Notes under the pieces: model-generated
Told to the model about the DNA's origin: nothing
Seen by the model: the letters and a program-made list of their open reading frames with translations, nothing else
Database searches by the model: none
Translations under genes and position numbers: made by a program
Source: Symbiodinium natans
Taxonomy: Eukaryota; Sar; Dinophyceae; Suessiales; Symbiodiniaceae
Assembly: GCA_905221605.1 (NCBI GenBank)
Contig: CAJNDS010001128.1
Span: 1 to 33,327, forward strand
Length of the DNA stretch: 33,327 nt
Direction: 5' to 3'
Shown: piece by piece, positions 17,601 to 26,543 of the stretch
Layout: each line of letters begins with the position of its first letter
How positions within the stretch are numbered: the stretch's first letter is position 1

Positions 17601-17804
17601 GAAGGTAGAAGCAAGAAGGACAAGGAAGTGCAGGTGAACCTGTTGAAGGAGATGCCGAAGAAGGTGTTCCTCACGCCAAGTGGGGGATGCATCCACTCGA
17701 CCAGGGATTGCTCAACCCTGGCGAAATCCGTGAAGTACGTCGAGAAGGATTTGTGTACAAAGTGCATACAAGGCCAGAGCGAAGTCACTGAACGACCCGT
17801 TTAG
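14637..17804 (+). CDS. pol: dioxygenase-like domain, reverse transcriptase, RNase H and C-terminal extension (frame 3 of 3)
   Basis: About 1,055 codons, open from upstream of 14637 with no ATG at its head, so it is probably reached by -1 frameshift. Numbers count from the codon at 14646. Residues about 8-118 form a 2OG-Fe(II) dioxygenase-like domain (H31, D33, H98, R108). Reverse transcriptase of the copia type follows: TGDIKNAFL with D334 and YVDD with D433 and D434. RNase H has D610 (TYTDASY), E649 or E651 (SSAEAELLA), D684 (LLVDNSAA) and D733 (LADGLTK). The usual copia polyprotein ends soon after this. Here about 290 residues continue, with two hydrophobic segments (about 801-817 and 840-858), a charged region, a Pro run and a Cys/His cluster (C1015, H1017, C1022, C1037, C1040). 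The frame ends with TAG 58 bases before the 3' LTR. Confidence 0.9.
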   Translation, partial: RDEVKAMVELIKKDFPGECFTSITLVKDAALPPHKDKYNWKGSWNLLSPLKVPRGGGIWEELKPGDVFTGTYKEMEVKGRMVQGQLHNLDKPQRVNPHRLHSPVQGEPGERVVIVGHTINSWKKLSGEDKKELEEIGFPIPEIEELVEGYDPQRGSEEPPMQCKVHVAEENFLKSYPVEDMVERMEDEIKIAKAASDSLYTDNIEELLATMDGDLGVVHTVRQAEVEPNLVEWKEALQAEMDALVNMGAIEKLRGAEAKALARQPGVTIVPGKGVYTVKPPQRPGKRFRRKVRIVSCGNHVEKAADEQNYSGGAAAESVRLGIAESSRRKWNIGTGDIKNAFLRAPVPPGVVLALRPPAILVRAGLATADELWLCRTAMYGYRSSPKWWSDYRNGKMREAVTEMKRTFHQGEVDPNVWQIREEDGTICGYIIVYVDDVMISGEVDTIRDAYKWIESTWEATPLEIASEKSAVRFLGMEVRKVAGEEGEFAGYTIDQSGFIKEILRHRGVERNQRALIPAPKEWMTLDPEQFPQAVDERQMREAQSRTGELLWLAQRSRPDLSYVTSIMGSLASRDPERANRIGQRVLMYVNATQNMALHYRSDGGMLLNTYTDASYAPEGDRSHAGIITFWSTSPISWRSSRQSLVTTSSAEAELLAASEGARMLESIDALLEDFGIVAEKKTLLVDNSAAITIATSEGGSWRTRHLKVRHKALRQEVEEGLLKIEYCPGEAQLADGLTKMLPSQRMLMLTRFWGLYGSQDEEGSTTLLKICKSAEEEANTTQPENSSSNLTPTHTTARRQDTLGCCLGLLVFLQGLVSGEGRKAVGAEDDEEPMAVDSSLEFYAMVLMVIICAVALWEGAKSLTRSTSQAARLRSLAPEPQEQGLHKQNLRRLNRLLKRGPENLSNDEKQDLIELADGAGVDISGVVLGATKRERLPSPNPPTPVRDPTLDNELERMWFGQEASSSSSRTQLPVMPPPPPPIESVRREGRSKKDKEVQVNLLKEMPKKVFLTPSGGCIHSTRDCSTLAKSVKYVEKDLCTKCIQGQSEVTERPV
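14660..14990 (+). other. 2OG-Fe(II) dioxygenase-like domain within the polyprotein
   Basis: The domain lies between integrase and reverse transcriptase. Motifs appear in the order and spacing of the double-stranded beta-helix dioxygenases: an HxD pair in ALPPHKDKYN (H31, D33); a hydrophobic strand then PRGGGIWEELKPGDVF, matching the family GGxL/W...G...F segment; and HSPVQGEPGERVVIV, matching H-x-P-V-x-x-G-x-R (H98 as distal ligand, R108 ten residues later as the 2-oxoglutarate-binding Arg). All expected ligands are present. The substrate is unknown. Members of this superfamily oxidise methylated or plain DNA bases as well as proteins. Confidence 0.65.
17040..17804 (+). other. C-terminal extension: membrane segments plus Cys/His metal-binding motif
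   Basis: Beyond RNase H the frame encodes a hydrophobic stretch (LGCCLGLLVFLQGLVSG), a stronger predicted transmembrane helix (FYAMVLMVIICAVALW), a basic amphipathic region, a PPPPPP linker and a terminal motif of the form C-x-H-x4-C...C-x2-C (CIHSTRDC and LCTKC). The terminal motif resembles small zinc folds that bind through H-x-x-x-x-C and C-x-x-C. I do not recognise a known family. Position after pol recalls envelope-like genes of some plant copia elements, but there is no signal peptide and no homology claim is made. Confidence 0.55.
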
Positions 17805-17853
17805 AGGCCGGAAGTGATGGAATTCGAAGATGGTGAAGCCTTGCGGCGTCACC

Positions 17854-17862
17854 AAGGAGGGG
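17854..17862 (+). promoter_or_regulatory. polypurine tract
   Basis: AAGGAGGGG directly abuts the TG of the 3' LTR, the required place for the plus-strand primer of an LTR retrotransposon. Confidence 0.85.
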
Positions 17863-18171
17863 TGAAGATGTCATTTGAAGCATGTATCCCCTTGTGTCTT
17901 GAGAAGGGAATGGGCCGTGGTCGTGTAAAGATGTGATCGCCGCCTGTTCGAACCCAGGGTGCAAGTAAGGCATCGCAGAGGCATAGCAAGGCAGGAAGCA
18001 TAAGTTGCAGCCCAAGCCAAAGTGCCAGATGCAGTACAAGCCAACGTTCTTGCGTGAAAAGAAAGTAGAAGCGTGTAAGCCCGTGCCCCATGGACCCCGC
18101 TGCTTAGAGCTGCACTGAATCACGTCGTTAAGAAGGAGGTCACGGTAACGCACCAGAGATCAGCATCAACA
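17863..18171 (+). repeat. 3' LTR
   Basis: 309 bp, from TGAAGATGTC to GCATCAACA, apparently without any difference from the 5' LTR at 8315-8623. The reverse-strand open frames across both LTRs are copies of the same non-coding sequence. Confidence 0.95.
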
Positions 18172-18176
18172 GATTT
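18172..18176 (+). repeat. target-site duplication, right copy (GATTT)
   Basis: Matches the 5 bases in front of the 5' LTR. Confidence 0.9.
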
Positions 18177-18447
18177 AGGCCTCCGTGGGGGGGTACCCCA
18201 GGATTCGGGAAAAAGTAGCCGATTCCAGCTTTAATTATGATAAAATTTAAATAGCAGAAATGACCCCCTCGTTTTCCAGATTTTAGGCTCTAAACCTATT
18301 CTTTAGGATTTAGGCCCTAAACCCTATTCCTAGACCCTATTCTTTAGGATTTAGGCCCTAAACCCTATTCCTAAACCTTATTCTTTAGGATTTAGGCCCT
18401 AAACCCTATTCCTAAACCCTATTCTTTAGGATTTCGGCCCTAAACCC
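18177..18447. repeat. telomere-derived satellite, right half
   Basis: It begins with a diverged copy of the satellite's conserved box (GTGGGGGGGTACCCCAGGAT, ATTCGGGAAAAAGT, AGCAGAAATGACCCC, TTTTCCAGATTTTAGG) at about 18179-18290, then TTTAGGATTTAGGCCCTAAA units. This is the continuation of 7991-8314, separated from it by the retrotransposon. Confidence 0.85.
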
Positions 18448-18593
<146 letters not shown>

Positions 18594-18600
<7 letters not shown>

Positions 18601-18869
18601 CGGAGATAAGAGAGTAAACTCTCACTGGCTTCCCTGTCCGAAGATCTTATGCATGGTGACGAAATTGTGGCCGATGTCCCAAGGTGCAAGCCATCTGGAG
18701 CGTTCGGACTTGAAATTATTTGAGGACCGAGGATTCCGGGTTTTGAGGGTACATGATGTCACAAGCAGTATAGTGGATACCAGCTGCAACAACTTGCCCA
18801 GGTACTCCACGCGCAGGTACGTTTTCCTGCCCGATGACATAGAGCTTCGTTGGCGCGAGCTATGTCAAA
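18594..18869. repeat. 270-bp direct repeat, copy 1
   Basis: Nearly identical to 19424-19699, offset 830 bases. I see one difference (ATAGTGG here, GTAGTGG there, at 18770/19600). It contains a 72-codon frame from ATG at 18653 and a 72-codon frame on the other strand. The single change alters the residue in both, so there is no sign of coding constraint. Copy 1 begins at a CA microsatellite. Confidence 0.9.
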
Positions 18870-19423
18870 GGACCTCGCGCCCCCTGCATAAAACACATTC
18901 ACCGTCCGTCTTCTATACGAAATGTCCGGCCAAGCCTCAGAGACTTTCCAAAACCCTTAGCTTAGAATCAGGGTGCACACACACACGCCCCTCGGTCAGA
19001 GGGGACGGCCCAAAACATGCGGTACTTCCGACAACGGGAAAGTGAAAGAAGACATGGCGTCACACAGATCCTAGCAACTAAAAAAAAGAAAAGGTTAAGG
19101 CTGAATAAGGAGCCGAGCATCGCCAATCCATCCATAAAATTCCATTGGCGCTAAGGCCTCTATTGCGGTCCGGAGGACCTCCATTAGGCCCCACCTCGGG
19201 CCACACGGGTGCTAAGACCCACCATTCTTGCTCTTGGGACTAGCCCTCTGTTGCCCATCCACCTGAAAGTTACTCATCGCTCGAGAGCGGTCTAGTGGGC
19301 TCCATGCGTGGCACTAGGCCTCTCGACCCAACCTGCCAGGTTATTGGGCCTCCATGGTACCATGGTGAGTCGCACAACGACCCGTACAGCTCCCTCGCGG
19401 GATAACTGCGATTGGCAACAAGG
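18870..19423. other. no gene seen
   Basis: Spacer between the two copies of the direct repeat. I see no convincing open frame, RNA gene or repeat family. Confidence 0.5.
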
Positions 19424-19699
19424 CCACACACGGAGATAAGAGAGTAAACTCTCACTGGCTTCCCTGTCCGAAGATCTTATGCATGGTGACGAAATTGTGG
19501 CCGATGTCCCAAGGTGCAAGCCATCTGGAGCGTTCGGACTTGAAATTATTTGAGGACCGAGGATTCCGGGTTTTGAGGGTACATGATGTCACAAGCAGTG
19601 TAGTGGATACCAGCTGCAACAACTTGCCCAGGTACTCCACGCGCAGGTACGTTTTCCTGCCCGATGACATAGAGCTTCGTTGGCGCGAGCTATGTCAAA
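19424..19699. repeat. 270-bp direct repeat, copy 2
   Basis: The second copy of 18594-18869. It ends directly at a long CA microsatellite, whereas copy 1 begins at one. The placement suggests recombination or template switching between CA tracts. Confidence 0.9.
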
Positions 19700-19700
19700 A

Positions 19701-19844
<144 letters not shown>

Positions 19845-19877
19845 AATCCCCACAAAGGTTTGTTTCCTGAACGGGTT

Positions 19878-20074
19878 GTCCCGGGGCCCCCCTGGGACGG
19901 TTGTCCCGGGGCCCCCCCGGGACAGGTTGTCCTGGGGCGTCCCGGGGTGTCCCGGGGCCCCCCTGGGACAAATGTCCCGGGGCCCTCCCGGGACAGCCCT
20001 GGGACAGATGTCCCGGGGCCCCCCCGGGACACCCCGGGACACCCCCAGGACAATGTCCCGGGGCCCCCCCGGGA
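19878..20074. repeat. cluster of GTCCCGGGG/CCCCGGGAC palindromes
   Basis: Six or more inverted pairs of TGTCCCGGGG and CCCCGGGACA with central C or G runs, separated by only a few bases. Each can fold into a very stable hairpin. A second cluster with the same design but GTCACGGGG/CCCCGTGAC lies at 21887-22011. Open frames through the cluster encode Pro/Gly repeats and are not credible genes. Confidence 0.85.
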
Positions 20075-20871
20075 CGCCGAAATTCCAATTTTTCGGCGTG
20101 TGGTCCGTTTCGTTTTCTGCGTTTTCCAGGCGTTTTTTTACGGTTTTCCTCGACCGACGCGGCAGCCAAAAACCGCTTGCTGGTCCAGAAACTGCGTGTT
20201 TTTGGTGTTTTCTGCGTTGGTTGCGGTGCCACGCTTGTACGATTCAGTAGCCATGCCTATACGAACCCGCAAGATGCGATCCCGGATTTCCTGCCCGCGC
20301 CTGGCTTCGCGCCGTTTTGTGCCCCACGGCCCGGTTTTTCTCTATCTACTTTAAGCGTTTTTGCGTCGATTTTTGTGTTTCCCTTAAGGTTGGGGCGCAG
20401 TCTCCCTACAAAACCTCCTGTGGGTAAGTATGCTAGATGTCGTTTTGGAAAACGTTTCCTGTTTTTAACTTAGGCCTTTGATTCCTGCCGCGGGAGGTTT
20501 TGGACGAAACACGAAATTTTCTCTCATTTTGCCGCCTCTTGGCAGCACCTAGCCATGCATGACCTTCACTTGCAGCCACCTGCCCAGCAGTATTGGACAG
20601 TCCTAGTGATGTGTCTCTCAGGTCTGGATGCTTCACGACTCTTCAGAGTCGACGGCGACATTGGTAATTGGCATTGGGGATCCGGCCACAGGTACCGCTC
20701 TGCACTCGTCTAAATGCAGTGTCCAGTCCTTCTACTCTTTAAATGTGATGCGCATGGTTAGGGCTGCTGCGAACATGTCCTGTGCAGTTAGGTGCCACAT
20801 GCCTTGGACGAGGACGAGAGTCACGACGAGCCCCTGTGGCGGAAAGCCCTAGTTGTGCTTGTTCTTGCTGC
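20075..20871. other. no gene seen
   Basis: T-rich segments with repeated CGTTTT/CGGTTTT words lie at 20075-20460. The segment near 20396-20435 (GGCGCAGTCTCCC, then GTAAGTATGC) loosely resembles 22327-22362 after the second palindrome cluster. No domain-bearing frame was found. Confidence 0.45.
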
Positions 20872-21680
20872 TATTGTTCTTGCTTCGAGCTCCCAGGGGC
20901 CAGCTTTTGAGTTGAGACCCTTGCGATCGCTTGCTGTGAGCTCCCAGGGGTTAGTTTTTAGAGTTTAGACCCTTTTAATCGCTTGCTTCGAGCTCCCAGA
21001 TGCCAGCGTTTAGAGTTTAGACCCTTCTAATCGCTTGCTGCGAGCTCCCAGGGGCCAGTTTTCACAGTTAAGAAGACTCTTCTAATCGCTTGCTTCGAGC
21101 TCCCAGGCGCCAGTTTTCAGAGTTTAGACCCTTCTCATCGCTTTCTGCGAGCCTGCAGGGGCCAGCTTTAAGAGTTTAGATCCCTGTAGTCACTTACTTC
21201 AAGCCCCCGGGGGCAAGTTTTTGGAGTTTTTTACCCTTATAATCGCTAGCTGCGAACTCGCAGGAACCAGTTTTCACTGTTCGGACCCTCTAATCGCTTG
21301 CTTCGAGCTCCCAGGGGCCAGTTTTCAGAGTTTAGACCCTTCTGATCGCTTGCTGCGAGCTCCCAGCGGCCAGTTTTCACGTTCAGACCTCTTTAATCGC
21401 TTGCTTCGAGCAGTTTCAGGAACTTAGACCCTTCTAATCGCTTGCTTCGAGCTCCCAGGGGCCAGTTTTTGAGTTGAGACCCTTGCGATCGCTTGCTGTG
21501 AGCTCCCAGAGGTTAGTTTTTAGAGTTTAGACCCTTTTAATCGCTTGCTTCGTTTCAGGGGCCAGTGTTTACAGTTTAGACCCTTCTAATCGCTTGCTGC
21601 GAGCTCCCATTCACAGTTAAGAAGACTCTTCTAATCGATTGCTTCGAACTCCCAGGGGCCAGTTTTCCAAATCGCTTGCC
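20872..21680. repeat. 52-bp tandem repeat, about 16 copies, with higher-order period
   Basis: The unit is roughly ATCGCTTGCTTCGAGCTCCC + AGGGGCCAGTTTTCAGAGTT + TAGACCCTTCTA. Copies often alternate between CTTCGAGC and CTGCGAGC. A two-unit block with unusual features (TTTTGAGTTGAGACCCTTGC, then GCTGTGAGCTCCCAG) occurs at 20882 and again at 21444. This indicates a higher-order repeat of about 562 bp. Confidence 0.85.
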
Positions 21681-21768
21681 AGTTGACTGCTTTATATTTC
21701 GGCGGAATGGCCTCTTGGTTGAAAAGAGAATCCATAGAGGGCCATGGTTGCGGATTATCGTGCTCCAA

Positions 21769-21776
21769 AGGGGGGG

Positions 21777-21809
<33 letters not shown>

Positions 21810-21880
21810 CAGGGGTGGCGGTTGGAAACACGCAGGGGGGGGGGGGGGTGCCCGGAGAGGGGGGGGGGGGGCCCAAAAAA
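21769..21880 (+). repeat. poly-G tracts
   Basis: Runs of 8 to 30 or more G, interrupted by short unique words. Lengths are unreliable. Gly-rich and Pro-rich frames are artefacts. Confidence 0.85.
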
Positions 21881-21886
21881 CACCCC

Positions 21887-22011
21887 GCGTCACGGGGGGT
21901 CACGGGGTGTCACGGGGGGGGGCCCGTGACACTTGTCACGGGGGGGGGCCCCGTGACCCCCTGTGACGCTGTCACGGGGGGGGCTGACCTTTCGCGACCC
22001 CCCGTGACAGG
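21887..22011. repeat. cluster of GTCACGGGG/CCCCGTGAC palindromes
   Basis: Inverted pairs of TGTCACGGGG and CCCCGTGACA with central G or C runs. It has the same architecture as 19878-20074, with A in place of C at the fourth position of GTCC and the matching change on the other arm. Downstream (22012-22200) is T/A-rich with CGTTTT words, as after the first cluster. Confidence 0.8.
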
Positions 22012-22554
22012 GGATTTTTCCGGGATTACCCTTAGAGCCCAGGGAGCAAAATCAGGAATAACCTCGGCATTTGCTCGTATTTTCAAAAACGCGAAAAACG
22101 GAAAATCACTCCCCGAGCACGTTTTTGGAGATACTTTAGTGCCGTTTTCGCGTTTTCGTGCTTCGCCCGAATTTTGTCCTGTTTTCCCTAGGCAAAACGC
22201 ATGACTTTTTCGAGCTCGGCCCTTTTCGTGTCGTTCGGCGTCAAAAACGCCCCGTGGGCACGGCGTATGGCAATCTTTTCCGTCGCGTTTTTGAATGTTT
22301 TTTACAAAACAATATTAATTGGTGGCGCAGTCCCACCTCACACTGTAACACGTCTAGGTATGCACACTCGCGCCTTGGCAAACTTAATTCTTACTCTGCG
22401 TTTTGTCCTTAGCGGTTTTCGGGCTTAGGTGTTTTCACTAATGATTCTTCGTAGTCTGCCTCGAGTAGTTTAAGAGCCTGTCGCTCAGGCGCACGACGTG
22501 GGCGAATTCGGCGTCTGTGAGCATACCATCCGGAGTGCCTTGACTGGACAAAAC
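22012..22554. other. no gene seen
   Basis: CGTTTT- and CAAAAACGC-rich sequence without a credible open frame. The segment GGTGGCGCAGTCCCACC at about 22320-22336 loosely matches 20392-20410. Confidence 0.45.
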
Positions 22555-22652
22555 GTAAGTGAGTAAGGAAGTAGGCAAGGAAGTAAACAAGCAAGTAATG
22601 ATGTAAGTAAGAAAGTAAGTAAGTAAGTAAGTCAGTAAGTAAGAAAGAAACC
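22555..22652 (+). repeat. degenerate (AAGT)n microsatellite
   Basis: AAGT tetramers with AAGG, AAAC and CAGT variants, most regular at 22604-22652. Confidence 0.85.
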
Positions 22653-22816
22653 ATACGTATTGCGTAGTGACTATCAAGCAGCAGGCAACAAGTCAAAGGT
22701 AATACATAATGCACATGAAGCAGCGAGCAATAAGTAATAATACAATATAAGTGATATAATCAAGGATAAGTAGCATGGACCATATACTGAATAATATACA
22801 TAACACTTGTCGTGAC

Positions 22817-23050
<234 letters not shown>

Positions 23051-23699
23051 CACCTCAACGAATCGGTATAAGTAGCTGCTCAGGTGAACGTTTGTGCTGC
23101 GGCGGTGGCGTGAGCATAGCTCCCGCTGACGGCGTCACCCTTCCCAGGGTTCGACATAAAGTCACGGCAGGCGCAAAAATGGATGTGCTGCAAGCAGCTG
23201 CAAGCATCTGCTCTTGTGAGAGGCAAGGAAAGGGTGTGCAATGGCTCGTGAGGCATGCTAGAACTAAATTGGCGAAGAGCCGCTGGCTCGCAGGCTTCAG
23301 TGTTCGTAGGGATCGATATAGCATCGAGTCTGATGACAGACGCGCTCGGGCCTCGGTTAGACAGTCAGAACTTGGCATTGCCAGGAATTCCTCACTATAG
23401 TCGAAAGTGACCGAAGTCAGGAGCGACATTGAGATGTCCGGCGGCTCACAAGAGGTTCCGCCACCTGTACTCCAAAGTGAGATTGCCATAGACATGTACG
23501 CTGGCAGGAAGGAGACGCTTGCTCGGAAACGTCGGCGTGGCGCGGACCCGAGCAGGGCCGCGCCAGACGTACCCAAAAATAAGAGAGTCTAGGCGGCACG
23601 TATGACTCGCAGCACGCACACATCCTGTGACCAGGGGCGTGGAAGACGTCTACGCACGTGCGTCCGGACCTCAATTAATCGAAAGCACGAGGTTCTTGA
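23051..23699 (+). other. possible 5' region of the replicase gene; no certain gene
   Basis: Two modest frames are open here. 23038-23400 begins inside the triplet repeat. 23407-23592 encodes about 60 residues with an internal ATG (MSGGSQEVPPPVLQSE) and a basic ARKRRRG cluster. Neither has a recognisable domain. They might be 5' exons or cargo of the downstream element, but nothing shows this directly. Confidence 0.25.
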
Positions 23700-23990
23700 T
23701 TTTCGTACGCTTGCAATCAAAGTGACTCTCGCCCAGGCAGCGATCGGCCGGGCGCCGGGCCACTCTTCGTCCTTCGCAAGAATCGCAGCTCGACCTGCCC
23801 AGCTGGCACCAGTTGGCTGTTCCACGAGTCAAACGAAGGTAGGTCAAACCATCGCTCGACCTTACTCTGCCTGCCAAGGCTCTTGCCAGATTCGGGCCAG
23901 CTCGAGATCACCGCTCGCCTTTTTGACGATTCCTGCCATCGACCGGAAGTTTTCCAAGAGCGTCTGCAGGAGATTGAGAGATTTTGGGAA
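23700..23990 (+). other. probable 5' coding extension of the replicase (different frame)
   Basis: A frame open from the TGA at 23697 runs without ATG into ARLFDDSCHRPEVFQERLQE and IERFWEK. At GGGAAAAG (23986-23993) the next frame takes over with DELAEQLRLLHEYAENAER. The two halves look like one helix, so either a splice junction or a one-base change separates them. The main exon has no ATG before its ASCH domain, which also points to missing upstream sequence. Confidence 0.4.
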
Positions 23991-26543
23991 AAGACGAGCT
24001 GGCCGAGCAGCTTCGCTTGCTCCACGAATATGCCGAAAATGCCGAAAGAAACGTGGACACCGTGCAACCGTCGGAACCGACGTCATCGCCCCAGCCGTCG
24101 CCGCGATGGGCCCTCAGCATCCAGCCGCAATGGTGCCAGAAGATCCTGAACGGTAGCAAGGTGTGGGAAATCAAGGGCCAGAATTGTAGAAAGCATTTGA
24201 ACGAAAGGATCTGCATCGCCGAATCAAGTTCAGGCATGTTGGTGGGGGAGATGCGGATCTGCAAGAGCATGAAAGTGACACGAGAAGAGCTCCGAGACAA
24301 CGTTCATCTGCATGGAATCGAGGACCTAACCAGCCTGCAGTCTGCCAATATTTACGCGTGGGTACTCGAGGATGTGAAGGCTTACAAAAAGCCTTTCCCC
24401 TGCAGCAGAAAAGCCGGCAGGGGATGGGTGGATCTTAGACCTCCGTCTCCTCGGCCTCGCCAGACAGAGTGCCAGAATCCAGATTGTCGTTTCGGCCTCA
24501 CCAAGCAGAGCATTCGAGGCAGGCCGTACACCCGGCCCGCAGACGGCGTCAGCTTCGAGCATTGTGTCTTTTGCTCTGCGGCAGCATTCGAAGCGGCTCT
24601 GCAAGAGAGAGCAGGACGTCAGATCAAGAGATGGCTGGGTCAGTTGGCCAACGCCAACGACGGCCGTCACAACGAGGCGCTCCAGCGCATTGAGGAAATG
24701 CATGGAGCACATATGGTGGAGCGCTTTGCTCCAGAGCAGCCCAAACGGAATGCCCTTCCTCGAAGTTCCTGGAAGAGCTGTTTGGCGTACCGCCAGGCTA
24801 CTGTGCAAGTTTCCGACGCAGATCGAGACGCCTATAAGGCCCAACAGCGCCGGCAGAAGACGCGCTTGCAAAACAAATTTCCGGCAGTTTATGGAGAAGA
24901 TGCTCGAGAGGAGAGTCATTGGATGCCTTCCCGTGCCGTCGCATTTCGTAAGTGGTGCCTCGATGACTCGTGGCGTATGTGCAGCTGCTGTGGGCGCATG
25001 GTGCCACAATGCTTTCGCGCCAAGCATGCCAAGGGCAAGGCTACTGCATCTCCCGAATTCCCCGCCTGTGGATACTGCAAATCGAACGGGTCCACCGGAT
25101 ACTGGGCTCCGACTCCGGCAGACATCCCGGGGCGCCTGCGCAAGCTGTCTTCGCAAGTCGTCGAGGCTCTGAGGCCCTTCGACATCCACACCGGTGGAGT
25201 ATTCCGGCCGCCCAACGGCTACTTGGTGCACAACGACATGATGCGGTTCTCCTTCAAAACCTCGTCGGTGGAAGACAACATTGCCAAGCTCCCGAAGAAG
25301 CAGCGCAAGCGTGGACAGAAAGCGCTGGCGTATCTCTTGCAGGACGACTGCCCTTCTCACTATCGTCGGTTTTGGCAGCTGCACCAACGCAGCCTTTGGA
25401 GCAGGGCGAAAGCAATCGAGCGAGGAGACATCCGGTCCGGCACGCCCACGAAGCGACTGCCGACGAACTTCATCGAGACAGTCGGCATAGAATGCGCTCT
25501 GTGGCCGCACCTGTACTGGTGTGTAGAGATGACGGAGACCTACGTGCGATCCCAAGATGCCCGAAGACTGCAACGCCGTCGCAGGTTGCAAATGGAGGAC
25601 AGCAACAGCGAAGACGCAGACTTGGTCGACCCGGCGTCTGGAAGAGCATCGCGACAAAGTGCCAAGGCCAGCTACCTGGCCAAAGCTCACTCCGCAGTGA
25701 TCGGCTACAGCACGGATTCTCAGCTCCTCCACTTCGTCTATGACCTTTGGCTATTCACCACCATCGGCGGGGCCAAAAACAGTGCCGGAACCGGCAGCAT
25801 ACGGGAAGCTTTGGCGACAAAGCCCTACTCGCCGGAGATGTGGCGCACCTACCATGCGGCGCTGGTGGACCTGCAGAGGCAGATAGGGTGGCCGAGCCTT
25901 TTCATCACGGTCGCCCCTTACGAATGGTCTTTCCCATACCACCAGTGGCTGGAGGACGAACTCACGAAGACCCTGAGCGCCAGACTCGAGATGCCCGTGG
26001 CAGAGACGTTGCATTTGGCTCACATCCTCACTCAAGCAGTGAAAGGTCTTCTCACCGGGGCCAATGAAGGGTTGCACCCAAAACGAGAACACGTTTTCTG
26101 CGCCGCCGACGGACCTGGCAAGGTTCGTCACTGGGTGGCCAGGCTGGAGTTTCAAGACGGGAAGCGCAAACGTCATGTCTTTCGAGATGGTCAGTTTTAC
26201 CACGGACGAGGTGCTCTCCACGTGCACATCCTTCTCTGGCTGAAGGACATGCAATGCATGGACCTGTCCTCCAAAATTCGAGCCGATATGCCGGGCGAGG
26301 ACGAGAAGGAGATGCGCGACCTCGTGGTGGGCTCGCAGCTGGACTACACCTCGAGTGGATGGCCGGTTCGCGAGGAGCCCACCAAAGTGATAGAGGCAGA
26401 GCAGCGACTGCAGCTTCACCACCCGCAGGAAGCTTTTCAACGAAGATGTCGCGCCTATCTGCCAGACGTACTGGCTGCCCTTCACTGCCACGTGGATGTG
26501 CTGGCATCGGATGGACGAGCCATGGTGTTGAAGTACTGCACCA
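23978..26543 (+). CDS. Helitron-like replicase, exon 1: ASCH domain, zinc clusters, HUH Rep nuclease
   Basis: Numbers count from the codon at 23984. Residues 42-151 form an ASCH domain of the PUA-like fold (WALSIQPQWCQKILNGSKVW; later ANIYAWVLEDVKAYKKPF and GWVDL). A CxxxxC...CxxC cluster follows (C163, C168, C194, C197). A second Cys-rich cluster is at 333-365 (CSCC, CGYC). The Rep nuclease has motif 1 LFITVAPYEW (639-648), motif 2 GALHVHILLW with the HUH pair H746 and H748, and a motif 3 tyrosine Y851 in VLKYCTS. This is the arrangement of Helitron Rep domains, which nick and join single strands in rolling-circle transposition. The frame reaches TAA at 26558-26560 right after the tyrosine, but a GC-AG intron starting at 26544 joins it to the helicase exon. 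The long reverse-strand frame here is a shadow. Confidence 0.8.

Larger units (their letters stand above)
8315..18171 (+). mobile_element. complete Ty1/copia-type LTR retrotransposon with methyltransferase-like and dioxygenase-like domains
   Basis: A 9,857-bp element bounded by 309-bp LTRs that start TG and end CA, flanked by GATTT duplications. Internal order is primer site, Gag, protease, methyltransferase-like domain, integrase, dioxygenase-like domain, reverse transcriptase, RNase H, C-terminal extension and polypurine tract. Integrase before reverse transcriptase defines the copia superfamily. The two LTRs look identical by eye, so insertion was recent. Removing the element and one GATTT leaves sequence that matches the satellite unit at 32530-32580, which confirms the ends. 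Coding is spread over three overlapping frames (8628-9830, 9520-14649, 14637-17804). Confidence 0.95.

Noticed and set aside
20240-20265. Spliced-leader-like word GTAGCCAT
   Set aside because: Only the short word matches; the rest of the dinoflagellate spliced leader is absent.
24326-25732. 468-codon reverse-strand open frame
   Set aside because: It is antisense to the ASCH/Rep exon, which has clear motifs in the + frame. GC-rich coding sequence often leaves such shadows.
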